Positions 39,344 to 48,602 of a DNA stretch of 64,000 nt are shown one piece after another (the first letter of the stretch is position 1; each line of letters starts with the position of its first letter). The DNA is from SAR116 cluster bacterium AG-426-I14. GTDB lineage: Bacteria; Pseudomonadota; Alphaproteobacteria; Puniceispirillales; Marisalimonadaceae. A model generated the notes under the pieces. It searched no databases. It saw only the letters and a program-made list of their open reading frames with translations, and had not been told where the DNA came from. The DNA lies in assembly GCA_003210055.1 (NCBI GenBank), contig QCNS01000006.1, forward strand, positions 30,469-94,468, read 5' to 3'. Position numbers and translations under genes: made by a program.

Positions 39344-40894
39344 TTATTTTTCAAATTTAAATGACCAATTACATTTTTTAATCTTCATATTTTTTATGTC
39401 GGATAGAGAAACATCTATAATAATTTGATTACTGTTATATCTTTTATTGTTATGAAAAATTGTAGTTTTTTCTATTTTTGCATCATGGCTAGACAAGAAA
39501 TAAAAAATTAATCCCTCACTATGCTTTAATAAAATTTTTCCATTTCTTAATTTAAAAACATTTAAATTTGAAGAGAGGTGAAATCTAATTTTTGCTTCTT
39601 TAGGAATTATTCCAAAATTATTTATACTGAAAATCTCATCTATCCCTCTAAAATCAAGTCCATTTTTTTTTAAGAAAATGGTTCTTTTATGATTTACACC
39701 AAAAGCGTAGTTATAACCACTGTGTTCAATTTCTATAAGGTCACCTAAATTGTTGATATTCTTTTTTACATTCAAGTAATCTAATTTTCTATTATTTGAT
39801 AAGTCAATATTATTTCTGTCATCAATACTTAAGGTGGAATGTGCTGCGGTTGAAGCAAGAGACATTAAACTATTAAAATCCTTATTTTTTTCAATATCTC
39901 CTAAATTAGTAATTAATTTTAATTTTTTATAATATAATTCAAATGCACCGATACTTGCTTTATTTATAAACTTTTCATCTGAAAAGTGATTATTTTTAGT
40001 TCCTAAATCTATCAATAAAAGCACATTATTTTTAATAAGCTTACCATAACCTGAGGCATCTGCTATTTCTGTTTTTCTTGAAGTTTTATCAATTCTTTTT
40101 AATGTCTCAGTAATTTCTACTTTATTAATTAATGACCCACCATTGAAAAAGCAGAAGTTCCCATCAGGCATACAAAACATTTTGAAAAACTTACTCATTA
40201 ATTTTACATTTTTATGAAGTACAGAGTTATTAATATCAGGGAGAGTAGCTGTTGCAGATCTTATTTCAATCAAACCTCTTAAAACACATAATTGTTTCAT
40301 AGGGTTTCTTGAAACATGACCTCCATCTTTTAATATTAATCTATTAATAACGCTTTCAATTTCCTTCAAATATTCAATAATTTTTTCTTTATTACCAAAT
40401 AAGAAAATATTGCCAATAATTAAACTTTTATAAACTTCAAAAACTTCATCCTCATTGTTGTTAGACTTAATTTTAAATTCTTGAATTTTTAATTGTTGAG
40501 ATAAAAACGTAAGAAGTTTTTTCTTAAAGTCTTGATTTCCACTTTTTGCAAACCAAGAGTATGTAAAACAGATATTAACTATTCTTTTGGATAAAGGCAT
40601 TATTTGAAACGGAACACTAAAAAAGTTTTTATTTTTATTAATCCAAATTTCAACAATATTTCTGGCAATAGATCTTGTTTCAAGTTTTCCCAAAGACTTT
40701 AAATCTCGTAAAAAATTAAATGAATCAAAGCCATTAATTTTCTTAAGTAAATTTTTATTAATCAAAATGTTTTTGCCATTTTTTTGATTTCCTAACCAAA
40801 TATCTGGGAGCTCTCTATATGGAGAGGTTGGAACATCAACAGTTAATTTTTTTTTAAAAATGTAATTTTTTATAAGTGATTTTAAATCAAACAT
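39344..40894 (-). CDS. Heparinase II/III-family protein
   Basis: 516 residues. N-terminal alpha-helical toroid-like part (SFNFLRDLKSLGKLETRSIAR, then the HVSRNPMKQLCVLRGL segment) and a C-terminal beta domain starting around SLASTAAHSTLSIDD, the layout of heparinase II/III-like proteins. No signal peptide is obvious. In alphaproteobacteria this family recurs between rsmB and purH; it may cleave a uronic-acid polysaccharide or be a non-catalytic envelope protein. The substrate is unknown. Confidence 0.78.
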   Translation of the reverse strand: MFDLKSLIKNYIFKKKLTVDVPTSPYRELPDIWLGNQKNGKNILINKNLLKKINGFDSFNFLRDLKSLGKLETRSIARNIVEIWINKNKNFFSVPFQIMPLSKRIVNICFTYSWFAKSGNQDFKKKLLTFLSQQLKIQEFKIKSNNNEDEVFEVYKSLIIGNIFLFGNKEKIIEYLKEIESVINRLILKDGGHVSRNPMKQLCVLRGLIEIRSATATLPDINNSVLHKNVKLMSKFFKMFCMPDGNFCFFNGGSLINKVEITETLKRIDKTSRKTEIADASGYGKLIKNNVLLLIDLGTKNNHFSDEKFINKASIGAFELYYKKLKLITNLGDIEKNKDFNSLMSLASTAAHSTLSIDDRNNIDLSNNRKLDYLNVKKNINNLGDLIEIEHSGYNYAFGVNHKRTIFLKKNGLDFRGIDEIFSINNFGIIPKEAKIRFHLSSNLNVFKLRNGKILLKHSEGLIFYFLSSHDAKIEKTTIFHNNKRYNSNQIIIDVSLSDIKNMKIKKCNWSFKFEK

Positions 40895-40898
40895 TTTA

Positions 40899-42254
40899 TC
40901 AGTTAATTTTTTTTATTATTGCAGAAAAAAAACCATCTGTTCCATTATATTTTTTTTCATTAGAAAAAATAAAAGAAGATGGTAATATTCTCAAGAAACC
41001 TTCTTTTGTTATAATATTGCCTTGATCCATTATTATATCTATATCACTTTGCACAATAGGTAATATTTGAAAGTTTTTATTTTCTTTACAAAAGTTATTA
41101 ATTAAGTCCTCACCTTCATTTTTTTCTAATGAACATACAATGTACATTAACAACCCATTTTTTTTTAAAAGTTTAGAGGATTTTATTAATAAATTATTTT
41201 GTGTTTTAACTAACTCATAATAATTATTTTTTCTTCTCAAGAATATATCTGGATTTTTTCTTATTGTTCCTGATGAAGAACAAGGTGCGTCTAAAACAAT
41301 TATATTAAATTGTTTGGAAAAATTTAAATCCACAACATTCTGACAAATTAATTTACCTTCAAAAAATAATCTTTTTAAGTTTTTTGTCATAACTAATAAT
41401 CTTTTTAAGTTTTTATCAACGCTTATAATATCAAATCCCTTGTCAAGCATTTGAAATGACTTTCCACCTGGCGCACAACATAAATCTAAAATATTTAAAT
41501 CATCATAATTAAAATGTGATTTAATTATTTTTTGTAAAATTTCAAATTGTATAAATGCCCCTGCATCTTGAACCCACCAAAGTCCATCTTGATAGCCAAA
41601 AAGATCTGAAATTGTTCCTCTGTAAAAGCTTCGGATTAAATTAGGAAAAATTTCAATTCCATTTAATTGTTGTATTAATTTTTTTTTTTGTTGAGCTTGC
41701 ATTCTTTTAGAACACACTATATCGAGAGCAGGCTCTAACATCGATATTTTTACAATTTCAGAAATATTATTTTTGTTATACATCTCAGACCACTTTTGAT
41801 ACATCCATTTTGGTAAATTTATATTATCTGGTCTGAGGTTAAGTATAATTTTATCTTTATCCTCAGCAATCTTTCTCAGAATTACATTTATAAACTTTGA
41901 AAAATGATCCTCGTTTAACTTCTTAGTTAAATCGACATAACTATTTAAAACTGCATAAGCCGGTATATTTAGCCATATTAATTCTGCAGTAGCGAATTTT
42001 AAAATTGAATTTAAGTTTTTTAACTTTTTATTGATTGGCTTATTTGGATATTTTTTATAAATTTCTGTTATTTGATTATTTCGCCTCATACAAAGACTTA
42101 TTAAATTGTATACAAAAGCTCTATCTCTTTTGGAGAGTTTGTTGAACTCTTTATTACTATTAATTTCAAAATTAAATTGAGAATTTTTGTAAAAAATTTT
42201 CTTCCAAATATTTATAGCAATGTATCTTGAAGATTTTAAAGTTTGTTGATTCAT
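40899..42254 (-). CDS. rsmB: 16S rRNA m5C967 methyltransferase
   Basis: 451 residues: an N-terminal NusB-like RNA-binding domain and a C-terminal SAM methyltransferase. LDLCCAPGGKSFQM binds SAM, DAPCSSSGT carries one catalytic-loop Cys and YIVCSLEKNEGED the nucleophilic Cys. The methyltransferase domain holds a 20-base direct repeat (listed separately) coding for two KNLKRL units. It is followed by the heparinase-like gene after 4 bases. Confidence 0.93.
   Translation of the reverse strand: MNQQTLKSSRYIAINIWKKIFYKNSQFNFEINSNKEFNKLSKRDRAFVYNLISLCMRRNNQITEIYKKYPNKPINKKLKNLNSILKFATAELIWLNIPAYAVLNSYVDLTKKLNEDHFSKFINVILRKIAEDKDKIILNLRPDNINLPKWMYQKWSEMYNKNNISEIVKISMLEPALDIVCSKRMQAQQKKKLIQQLNGIEIFPNLIRSFYRGTISDLFGYQDGLWWVQDAGAFIQFEILQKIIKSHFNYDDLNILDLCCAPGGKSFQMLDKGFDIISVDKNLKRLLVMTKNLKRLFFEGKLICQNVVDLNFSKQFNIIVLDAPCSSSGTIRKNPDIFLRRKNNYYELVKTQNNLLIKSSKLLKKNGLLMYIVCSLEKNEGEDLINNFCKENKNFQILPIVQSDIDIIMDQGNIITKEGFLRILPSSFIFSNEKKYNGTDGFFSAIIKKIN
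41365..41414. repeat. Two 20-base direct repeats, 30 bases apart, inside rsmB
   Basis: AATAATCTTTTTAAGTTTTT occurs at 41365-41384 and 41395-41414, a spacing of exactly 10 codons. It encodes two copies of KNLKRL just after the SAM-binding strand. It could be a recent short duplication or chance similarity of Lys/Leu/Arg-rich helices. Confidence 0.6.
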
Positions 42255-42303
42255 TTTTTAAAGTGATTATATAATTAAATATATAGAAATATCCATTTTA
42301 ATC

Positions 42304-42471
42304 ATGAAGTCAAAAAATAAAAAATTAAAAGATCAAAAAGAAAAAAGTAAAAATAAGATTTCCTCATCTTCTAATCTAAATAAAAATTTAACCGAAATAA
42401 ATGGCCCTAAGGGACCTGAACCTACTAGATATGGAGATTGGGAAACTAAAGGAAGATGTTCTGATTTTTAG
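42304..42471 (+). CDS. DUF1674 / SDHAF4-like protein, 55 residues
   Basis: Small gene divergent from rsmB and 21 bases before the DUF1491 gene. The first 30 residues are Lys/Ser-rich and low-complexity; the C-terminus [18 protein letters not shown] followed by CSDF is the near-invariant DUF1674 signature shared with mitochondrial SDHAF4. SDHAF4 protects flavinated SdhA during assembly of succinate dehydrogenase; transfer of that role here is inference. The motif is strong enough that I regard it as a real gene. Confidence 0.9.
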   Translation: MKSKNKKLKDQKEKSKNKISSSSNLNKNLTEINGPKGPEPTRYGDWETKGRCSDF

Positions 42472-42492
42472 TAAATTATTAAAGAATCAAAA

Positions 42493-42837
42493 ATGCTTGA
42501 TTATTTAAAATCTTCTTTGGTTATAGACTCAGCTTGCATATTAGCAAGAAAAGATGGAATACCTATTTTTATCAGGAAAAAAGGAGATCCTGATGCAGGG
42601 ATTATTTTTATAAAAATTGATCTGCTTAATAACAATGTTGTTTTATTAAGAAGAAATTTAAATTATGTCATTGAAACAAATAAAACTTTTATTGAATATG
42701 TTAATTTGTTTCCAAATAAAATCGTTAATAATTTTCAAGTAGATCAAAAGCTTAAGTCTGAAATTGCTATAGATCCAGATTGCTGGATAGTTGAAATAGA
42801 AGATAAAAAAGGCAAAAATTACTTTGAAAATATTTAA
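42493..42837 (+). CDS. DUF1491 family protein
   Basis: 114 residues. Features shared with alphaproteobacterial DUF1491 proteins: the early ACILARKDGIPIFIRKKGD, the GDPDAGIIFIKI stretch and the ending IDPDCWIVEIEDKKGKN. No catalytic motif or membrane helix is visible; function unknown. It probably shares a transcript with the small SDHAF4-like gene upstream. Confidence 0.8.
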   Translation: MLDYLKSSLVIDSACILARKDGIPIFIRKKGDPDAGIIFIKIDLLNNNVVLLRRNLNYVIETNKTFIEYVNLFPNKIVNNFQVDQKLKSEIAIDPDCWIVEIEDKKGKNYFENI

Positions 42838-42851
42838 AAGATAATTCTAAT

Positions 42852-42910
42852 TTGACATTTGTAAAATAATACTCACTAATTAATGTTAATGAATTAAAGT
42901 TATAAGGAGG
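42852..42910 (+). promoter_or_regulatory. Candidate promoter and strong ribosome binding site of the TRAP operon
   Basis: A consensus -35 TTGACA (42852-42857) is followed 17 bases later by ACTAAT (42875-42880), a weaker -10. AAGGAGG (42904-42910) lies 6 bases before the dctP ATG, a near-perfect Shine-Dalgarno, in keeping with abundant binding protein. Confidence 0.5.
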
Positions 42911-42916
42911 AAATTA

Positions 42917-43939
42917 ATGTTAAATATAAAGAAAATTATAACAGTTTCATTAATGCTCTTCATTTCTAATATTTTTGCAACAATAGTTGTAGCAAAAGTT
43001 GATGGACCAAGTGTTTTTTGGAAATACAGTCTATGGGGGAAAAGAAGAGCTTTTACTGAAGGTGCGGAAACACTCTCTAAGAGATTAGCTGAAGAAACTG
43101 ATGGAAAGTTTAAACTTAAAATTTTTTATGGTGGACAGTTAGCAAAATCAAGAGAGAATTGGGATGGATTAAAAGCAAACTCATTTGAAATGGCAACAGT
43201 TTGTAATTTTTATCATCCAAAGAAAAATCCAGGTCTTATGGTATTAACTTTACCTTTTTTACCTCTTGGAGGTGACTTTGATAGGGATGCTGCTGTTAGA
43301 CATGCTGTTTATAACCACCCTGCACTTAAAGCAGAGGCTGCCAAATTTAATGGTATATATTTTATGACATCAAATTTGCCTCAATACGAGTTCATGGGAA
43401 AAGGAAAACCACCATTAAAACTATCAGATTTTAAAGGAATGAGAGTTCGTGCTGGTGGTGGAGTTGGAACAGCAATGGTTAAATTGGGTGCTACAAAAAT
43501 GTCAGTCCCTGCTCCAGAGACATATACCTTAATAGCAAGAGGAGCTGTTGACGCTGTTTCTTTCCCTTTCACATATGCTCACGCAGCATATAAGATAAAT
43601 GAAGTTGCAGAGTGGTATACGGCTAACCTCTCACCAGGTACTTCAGATTGTCCATATGTTGCTAATAAGCAGGCCTATAATAAACTTCCAAAACAATATC
43701 AGAAATTGTTGGATAGTCTAAAGCCTGAAGCTCTTGGAGCTTTGAAAGCTGCTTATAAAAAAGCTGATGATAAATACTTACCAATTTGGAAGAAAAAATT
43801 TAAAGAAATTAGATATTCCAAAGAAACTCTAGCTGAGTTTAAAAATAATGTTGGTAAACCCATTTGGGATGATTGGGTAGCGGCAAATAAAGACTTTGAT
43901 TCAAAAGGCGTTTTAGACGTAATTTTGAATTTTAAGTAA
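42917..43939 (+). CDS. dctP: TRAP transporter periplasmic binding protein, DctP family
   Basis: 340 residues with a signal peptide (about 1-26, ending VVAKVD). The DctP fold is clear: GGQLAKSRENWDGL, then GMRVRAGGG with the conserved Arg that usually salt-bridges a substrate carboxylate, and VPAPETYTLIARGAVDAV. It captures a small organic acid for the DctQM permease; which acid cannot be read from sequence. A hairpin after the gene probably boosts its level over the permease. Confidence 0.92.
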   Translation: MLNIKKIITVSLMLFISNIFATIVVAKVDGPSVFWKYSLWGKRRAFTEGAETLSKRLAEETDGKFKLKIFYGGQLAKSRENWDGLKANSFEMATVCNFYHPKKNPGLMVLTLPFLPLGGDFDRDAAVRHAVYNHPALKAEAAKFNGIYFMTSNLPQYEFMGKGKPPLKLSDFKGMRVRAGGGVGTAMVKLGATKMSVPAPETYTLIARGAVDAVSFPFTYAHAAYKINEVAEWYTANLSPGTSDCPYVANKQAYNKLPKQYQKLLDSLKPEALGALKAAYKKADDKYLPIWKKKFKEIRYSKETLAEFKNNVGKPIWDDWVAANKDFDSKGVLDVILNFK

Positions 43940-43953
43940 TTAATCTTAAATCT

Positions 43954-43992
43954 AGTGTGCGTAATATTTGAAATTGCGCACACTTATTTTTT
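43954..43992 (+). terminator. Hairpin between dctP and dctQ, likely partial terminator
   Basis: AGTGTGCGTAAT pairs with ATTGCGCACACT over 12 positions (one T-G wobble) around a 7-base loop, followed by a short T-rich run (TATTTTTT). It sits 14 bases after dctP. In TRAP and ABC operons such elements let the binding protein be made in excess of the permease. Confidence 0.75.
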
Positions 43993-44003
43993 AAAGTTGA
44001 ATT

Positions 44004-44570
44004 TTGTTAAAATTATTGGATCAAAAATTAAGTTTAATAGAAAACTCCCTTGTTCTATTTGTAGGCATTTCAATTTTTATTGTCATGATACTGACTTCAA
44101 TTCAAATAATTTCTAGAGTTGTTGGGTATCCGTGGCCAGCCTTTCTAGAATTATCAGAACTTGCTATTTCTATTTTTGCTTTTCTTGGTGTTGCTTATGC
44201 CCAAAGAATGGATGCTCATATTAGAATGGAACTTTTAGTTGCAAATTTGAAGGGAAGGATTAAATGGTTAGTTGAATTTATATCTACTCTTGTATCATTC
44301 ATAGTTATTTCAATTTTAATTTACTATAGTAGTTTGTTTGCTATTGATGCTTATGTGATTGGAGATAGCACAATGGATTATTTATTTCCTACATGGCCTG
44401 CAAAATTTCTTGTGCCCATAGGTTTTTCAGTTTGGCTAATAAGATTATTTCTTGAACTTGTTGGATATTTCAGAATGTTATTTTTTGTTAATCCAAATCC
44501 ACTTTACATACCAATTATTAAATCAGCAGAAGAACTTGCTAATGAAGAAATAAAGTCAATACGAGATTAA
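44004..44570 (+). CDS. dctQ: TRAP transporter small permease, DctQ family
   Basis: 188 residues with four hydrophobic helices: about residues 14-36, 49-66, 89-111 and 129-150. AYAQRMDAHIRMELL is typical of DctQ. No ATG is available at the expected place; the gene starts at TTG 44004 or TTG 44019, and I keep the first. It lies just after the hairpin and one base before dctM. Confidence 0.88.
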   Translation: MLKLLDQKLSLIENSLVLFVGISIFIVMILTSIQIISRVVGYPWPAFLELSELAISIFAFLGVAYAQRMDAHIRMELLVANLKGRIKWLVEFISTLVSFIVISILIYYSSLFAIDAYVIGDSTMDYLFPTWPAKFLVPIGFSVWLIRLFLELVGYFRMLFFVNPNPLYIPIIKSAEELANEEIKSIRD

Positions 44571-44571
44571 T

Positions 44572-45984
44572 ATGTTTTTTGAGAAGTTGTTTCAAGGACA
44601 ACCAGAGGGAATTTTTGGAATAGGTTACAACGACCCTTCTTTAGTAGGGATTATTTGTACAATTATATTGCTAGTTTTAGTTTTCTCAGGAGTTAGAGTT
44701 GTTTTTGCGGCTAGTATTGCTGGTATGATAGGATTAGTGGAGTTAATAGGTATAGGTCCTGCATTAGGAAATATAGGGGCTATTCCTTATTCAAAATCAG
44801 TAACTTTTGTATTGGGGTTACTTCCAATTTTTATTTTAATTGGTTTTTTAGCCTACCAAGCTGGTATAACAAGACAACTTTTTGAAGCTGCAAAAGCTTG
44901 GGTAGGATTTGTGCCAGGTGGATTGGCCGTAGCAACTGTTTTTGCTACAGCTGGTTTTGCTGCAGTTTCAGGGGCATCAACAGCCACAGCTGCTGTATTT
45001 TCAAGAATAGCTATACCAGAGATGTTAAAAGAAGGTTACGATAAAAAACTTGCTGCTGGAGTAGTTGCTGCAGGAGGGACGTTAGCATCTTTGATTCCCC
45101 CATCAGCCATCTTGATTATTTATGCAATAATAGTTGAGGAATCTGTTGGAGCTCTATTACTTGCTGGCTTCTTACCAGGTGTTTTTTCTGCTATTGTATA
45201 CGCTTTAATAATTATTATTTGGGCAAAAAAAAATCCAAATTTAGGTCCTCCGTCAAGAAGATATTCTTTAAAAGAAAAGATTAGAACACTTCCTGGCATT
45301 TTACCTATAGCAGTTGTGATATCTGTAATAATAAGTGCAATATATGCAGGTTGGGCAACTCCTACTGAAGCAGGTTCTTTAGGTGCTTTTGTTGTTTTAG
45401 TTATGGCAATTTATAATAAAGTAAAATTGACTGCTCTTAAGGCGGCTTTAATCGAAACAGCAAAATTAGTTGCTATGATATTTTCAATCATTTGGGGTGT
45501 CTTAATTTTTGTTCGATTTTTAGGATTTTCTGGGTTACCAGAAGATTTTGCTAATTGGATTATATCTCTTCCTTTAGATCCTTATATAACCTTATTATTG
45601 ATTTTATTAGGCTACGTAATTTTAGGAATGTTTATAGATGCTATAGGTCTATTGTTACTTACTCTTCCAGTTGTTTATCCTGCCGTAATGCTTTTAAATG
45701 GAGGACCTGATGTTACTGCGGAAGAAAGTGCATTTGGTATGACATTTAATCAAGTAAGTGTATGGTTTGGTATAATAGTTGTTAAAATGGCAGAAGTTTG
45801 TTTAATAACTCCACCTATAGGTTTGAATTGCTTTGTAGTTGCAGGGGTAAGAAAAGATATACCTGTAACTGATGTTTTTAAAGGTGTAACTCTTTTTTTT
45901 ATAGCTGATATTTTAACTATTTTAGGCTTAGTTCTCTTCCCAGCCGTAATAACTTGGTTACCAGACCTAATGATGACTGGATAA
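44572..45984 (+). CDS. dctM: TRAP transporter large permease, DctM family
   Basis: 470-residue membrane protein with about twelve helices and two re-entrant hairpins of the ion-transporter superfamily. Hallmarks: SGASTATAAVFSRIAIPEM, GGTLASLIPPSAILIIYA and the late ITPPIGLNCFVVAG. It couples uptake of the DctP-bound solute to an ion gradient, usually sodium. Ends one base before the convergent reductase gene's stop. Confidence 0.94.
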   Translation: MFFEKLFQGQPEGIFGIGYNDPSLVGIICTIILLVLVFSGVRVVFAASIAGMIGLVELIGIGPALGNIGAIPYSKSVTFVLGLLPIFILIGFLAYQAGITRQLFEAAKAWVGFVPGGLAVATVFATAGFAAVSGASTATAAVFSRIAIPEMLKEGYDKKLAAGVVAAGGTLASLIPPSAILIIYAIIVEESVGALLLAGFLPGVFSAIVYALIIIIWAKKNPNLGPPSRRYSLKEKIRTLPGILPIAVVISVIISAIYAGWATPTEAGSLGAFVVLVMAIYNKVKLTALKAALIETAKLVAMIFSIIWGVLIFVRFLGFSGLPEDFANWIISLPLDPYITLLLILLGYVILGMFIDAIGLLLLTLPVVYPAVMLLNGGPDVTAEESAFGMTFNQVSVWFGIIVVKMAEVCLITPPIGLNCFVVAGVRKDIPVTDVFKGVTLFFIADILTILGLVLFPAVITWLPDLMMTG

Positions 45985-45985
45985 A

Positions 45986-47002
45986 TTATAAAGTTATTTT
46001 GTCAATCAAGTTTGATCTTTGATACAAACCTAAAGTTTCTGCTTTTAATTTAATTAGTGTATTTATTGTCTTGAGAGTAGGAGTTTCAATGTTTAATTTA
46101 TTGCTAATTTCAATTATTGAACCAATTATTGGATCAATTTCTAAAGGCTTATTTGCTTCTAAGTCTTGAGTGGTTGAAGGTTTATGACCTATAATTGATA
46201 TAGCTCCATTGATTCTATGTTCTAAAGATATGCTAAACTTAATACCAATATTTTCTGCAACATTTTGACATTCTGACATTATTTTCTTAATTAAATTTAG
46301 AGTTTCATCGTTTTTTCCAAGTTCATCTAATGTTGTTCCAGTAAGAGCGCTTACAATATTAAAAGAACAATTTCCCCACAATTTAATCCATAATTCATTC
46401 CTTAAATTTTTCTTTTGAGGAGCTTTTAATCCACCAGAAATTAATAATTCAGAAATATGTTTTAACCTTTCTGAATTTATTCCACTAGGCTCTCCCAAAG
46501 AAAATCTATCTCCATCAAAATGTTTTATTACTCCAGGTTGAACTATTTCGCAAGCTGGATAAACCACACAACCAATTGCCTTTTCAGCACCAATTTTGTT
46601 CCAAATTCTCCCTCCTGGATCAACACTTTCAATATGACAATCATCAAGCATCGTGCCTGTTTTGGCTTTATAAAAATACCACCAGGGCAACCCATTTACT
46701 GCAGAGATAATAGAAGTTTTTTCTCCAATAATTGGCAATAAAGAATCAATAATTCCTGAAATAGAATGAGCTTTGACACCTAAAAAGATAAAATCTTGAA
46801 CAGCTAAATCACTAGGATTATCTGTAACATATATTTTATGAGTTTCTTCAATATTTCCTCTAATTAATTTTAAACCATTTTTTTTTATAGCTTCCTTATG
46901 AGGCCCTCTGGCTATTACTGAGATATCAGCACTTGTTTTCATTAAACTACACGCAAGATAACCCCCAATTGCTCCAGCACCAAAAACACATATTTTTGTC
47001 AT
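45986..47002 (-). CDS. Ketopantoate reductase-family oxidoreductase (PanE/ApbA fold)
   Basis: 338 residues. N-terminal NADP fold ICVFGAGAIGGYLA, the conserved Lys in RNELWIKLWGN and EID in KPLEIDPIIG match the ketopantoate reductase fold. It is about 35 residues longer than usual PanE and sits with acid-metabolism genes, so the substrate may be another 2-keto acid. It follows the acyl-CoA ligase by 6 bases, indicating co-transcription. Confidence 0.82.
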   Translation of the reverse strand: MTKICVFGAGAIGGYLACSLMKTSADISVIARGPHKEAIKKNGLKLIRGNIEETHKIYVTDNPSDLAVQDFIFLGVKAHSISGIIDSLLPIIGEKTSIISAVNGLPWWYFYKAKTGTMLDDCHIESVDPGGRIWNKIGAEKAIGCVVYPACEIVQPGVIKHFDGDRFSLGEPSGINSERLKHISELLISGGLKAPQKKNLRNELWIKLWGNCSFNIVSALTGTTLDELGKNDETLNLIKKIMSECQNVAENIGIKFSISLEHRINGAISIIGHKPSTTQDLEANKPLEIDPIIGSIIEISNKLNIETPTLKTINTLIKLKAETLGLYQRSNLIDKITL

Positions 47003-47008
47003 AAATGA

Positions 47009-48511
47009 TTACTCCAAACCAAATTTTTTAGCCAAACCAATTCTTTGCAATTTTCCTGTTGAACCTTTCGGTATTTCATCAACAAAAAATATTTTTTTTG
47101 GAATTTTAAATTTTGCAAGCTTTTCTTTAGCGTACTGTTTTATGTTCAATTCAGTGCAGATTTGATTTTTTTTTATAACAATTGCTGCAGCAATATCTTC
47201 ACCTAACATTTTGTCTTTAAATCCAAAACAAACTACTTGTTCAATTAATGGATGAAACATTAATACATTATCTACTTCTAAAGGAGATATTTTTTCTCCT
47301 CCTTTATTTATAATTTCTTTTATCCTACCAGATATCTTTAAATATCCTTCGTTATCAAAAAACCCCTCATCACCAGTTTTAAACCATCCATTAACAAAAC
47401 TGGCTTCATTAGCCTCTGAATTGTTTTCATAACCAGAGGTAACATTTTCGCCTTTAATACAAATTTCTCCAATCTCACCATTTTTTAAAATTTTATTTTT
47501 ATTATTCATAATACAAATTTTTGGACCAGAGGGAATTCCAACAAATCCAGCTTTTTGTTTTTTTGGTGGAAGAGGGTTTGAAGACATCTGATGAGTGGCC
47601 TCAGTCATTCCATATGCTTCAATTACTGGACATGAAAAAATTTTATTAAGTTGTTCAAAAACAGCAGGGGGTAGGGATGCTGAAGATGATCTAATAAATC
47701 TTAGGTTTAATTGTTTTGATAACTCTAACTTTTTTTGTGCCCTTAGCAAAATTGCTTGATGCATTGTTGGAACACCAGAGTACCAAGTTATTTTTTCAAT
47801 TTTTGCCAAATCTAAAAATTTCAATGCATTAAAGCCATGACTTGCATAAACTGAACTACCCGAAATAATTGAAGACATTAAAACTGCAATAAGACCATGA
47901 ATATGGAATAATGGCATAATGTTCAAGGAATGATCATTTTCTGATAATTTCAATGTATTTGAAATATTTAATGCAGATGAAACTATATTTTTATTTGATA
48001 AAGGTACAATTTTTGGTCTGGATGTGGTTCCAGAAGTATGAAGAACAAGTGCTTCGTCATTTTCGTTAGGTAAATCGTAATTACTTTCATTTTCAAATAA
48101 GTCAAACATTCCTGAAGATGAGTCCCTTTTTATTTTTAATTCACAAATAGGTATTTTTAATCTTTTTGCTGCCTCTAAAACGTTATTAGATGAATTAGGT
48201 TCAACTAAAACAATTTTAGGTTTTAAGTCGCTCAAATAAAATTCAAATTCTTCTGTTTTATATCCTGGGTTGAGAGGTGCAGCAGACATATAACTTGAGA
48301 TTGCTAAAAAACTTGTTGCCATATGAGGTCCATTTGGCAAGACAATGGCTACTCTATCTTTATTTGTAATGCCTTGAGAAGATAATTGACCAGCAATTTT
48401 ATTAATTAGATATTTTAGTTCACTATATTTTAATGGATTATATTTTTCAGAAGTTAATACAATATCTTGATCTTTTTGTTTTTCAATAACATTTCTTATA
48501 ATTTTTTTCAT
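47009..48511 (-). CDS. Acyl-CoA synthetase resembling oxalyl-CoA synthetase (AAE3/Pcs60)
   Basis: 500-residue adenylate-forming ligase. AMP-binding P-loop LHTSGTTSRPKIVPLS, MPLFHIHGL, EAYGMTEATHQMSSNPLPP, hinge SGRIKEIINKGGEKISP and the catalytic Lys in PKGSTGKLQR are visible. The GMTEATHQMSSNPLPP stretch and overall pattern closely resemble plant AAE3 and yeast Pcs60, which activate oxalate. Substrate assignment is inference by recollected similarity. Neighbours include a TRAP importer and an enolase-superfamily enzyme. Confidence 0.8.
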   Translation of the reverse strand: MKKIIRNVIEKQKDQDIVLTSEKYNPLKYSELKYLINKIAGQLSSQGITNKDRVAIVLPNGPHMATSFLAISSYMSAAPLNPGYKTEEFEFYLSDLKPKIVLVEPNSSNNVLEAAKRLKIPICELKIKRDSSSGMFDLFENESNYDLPNENDEALVLHTSGTTSRPKIVPLSNKNIVSSALNISNTLKLSENDHSLNIMPLFHIHGLIAVLMSSIISGSSVYASHGFNALKFLDLAKIEKITWYSGVPTMHQAILLRAQKKLELSKQLNLRFIRSSSASLPPAVFEQLNKIFSCPVIEAYGMTEATHQMSSNPLPPKKQKAGFVGIPSGPKICIMNNKNKILKNGEIGEICIKGENVTSGYENNSEANEASFVNGWFKTGDEGFFDNEGYLKISGRIKEIINKGGEKISPLEVDNVLMFHPLIEQVVCFGFKDKMLGEDIAAAIVIKKNQICTELNIKQYAKEKLAKFKIPKKIFFVDEIPKGSTGKLQRIGLAKKFGLE

Positions 48512-48602
48512 AAATACTTACTAAAGTTTTTTTCAATATATCATTCATTTTATAATTAATGTATAAGATTATATTTATCAATAATAATAGGAATTTGAAG
48601 TT

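Noticed and set aside
45986..47002. Firm assignment as pantothenate enzyme PanE
   Set aside because: It is longer than typical PanE and sits among acid-metabolism genes; only the family can be supported.
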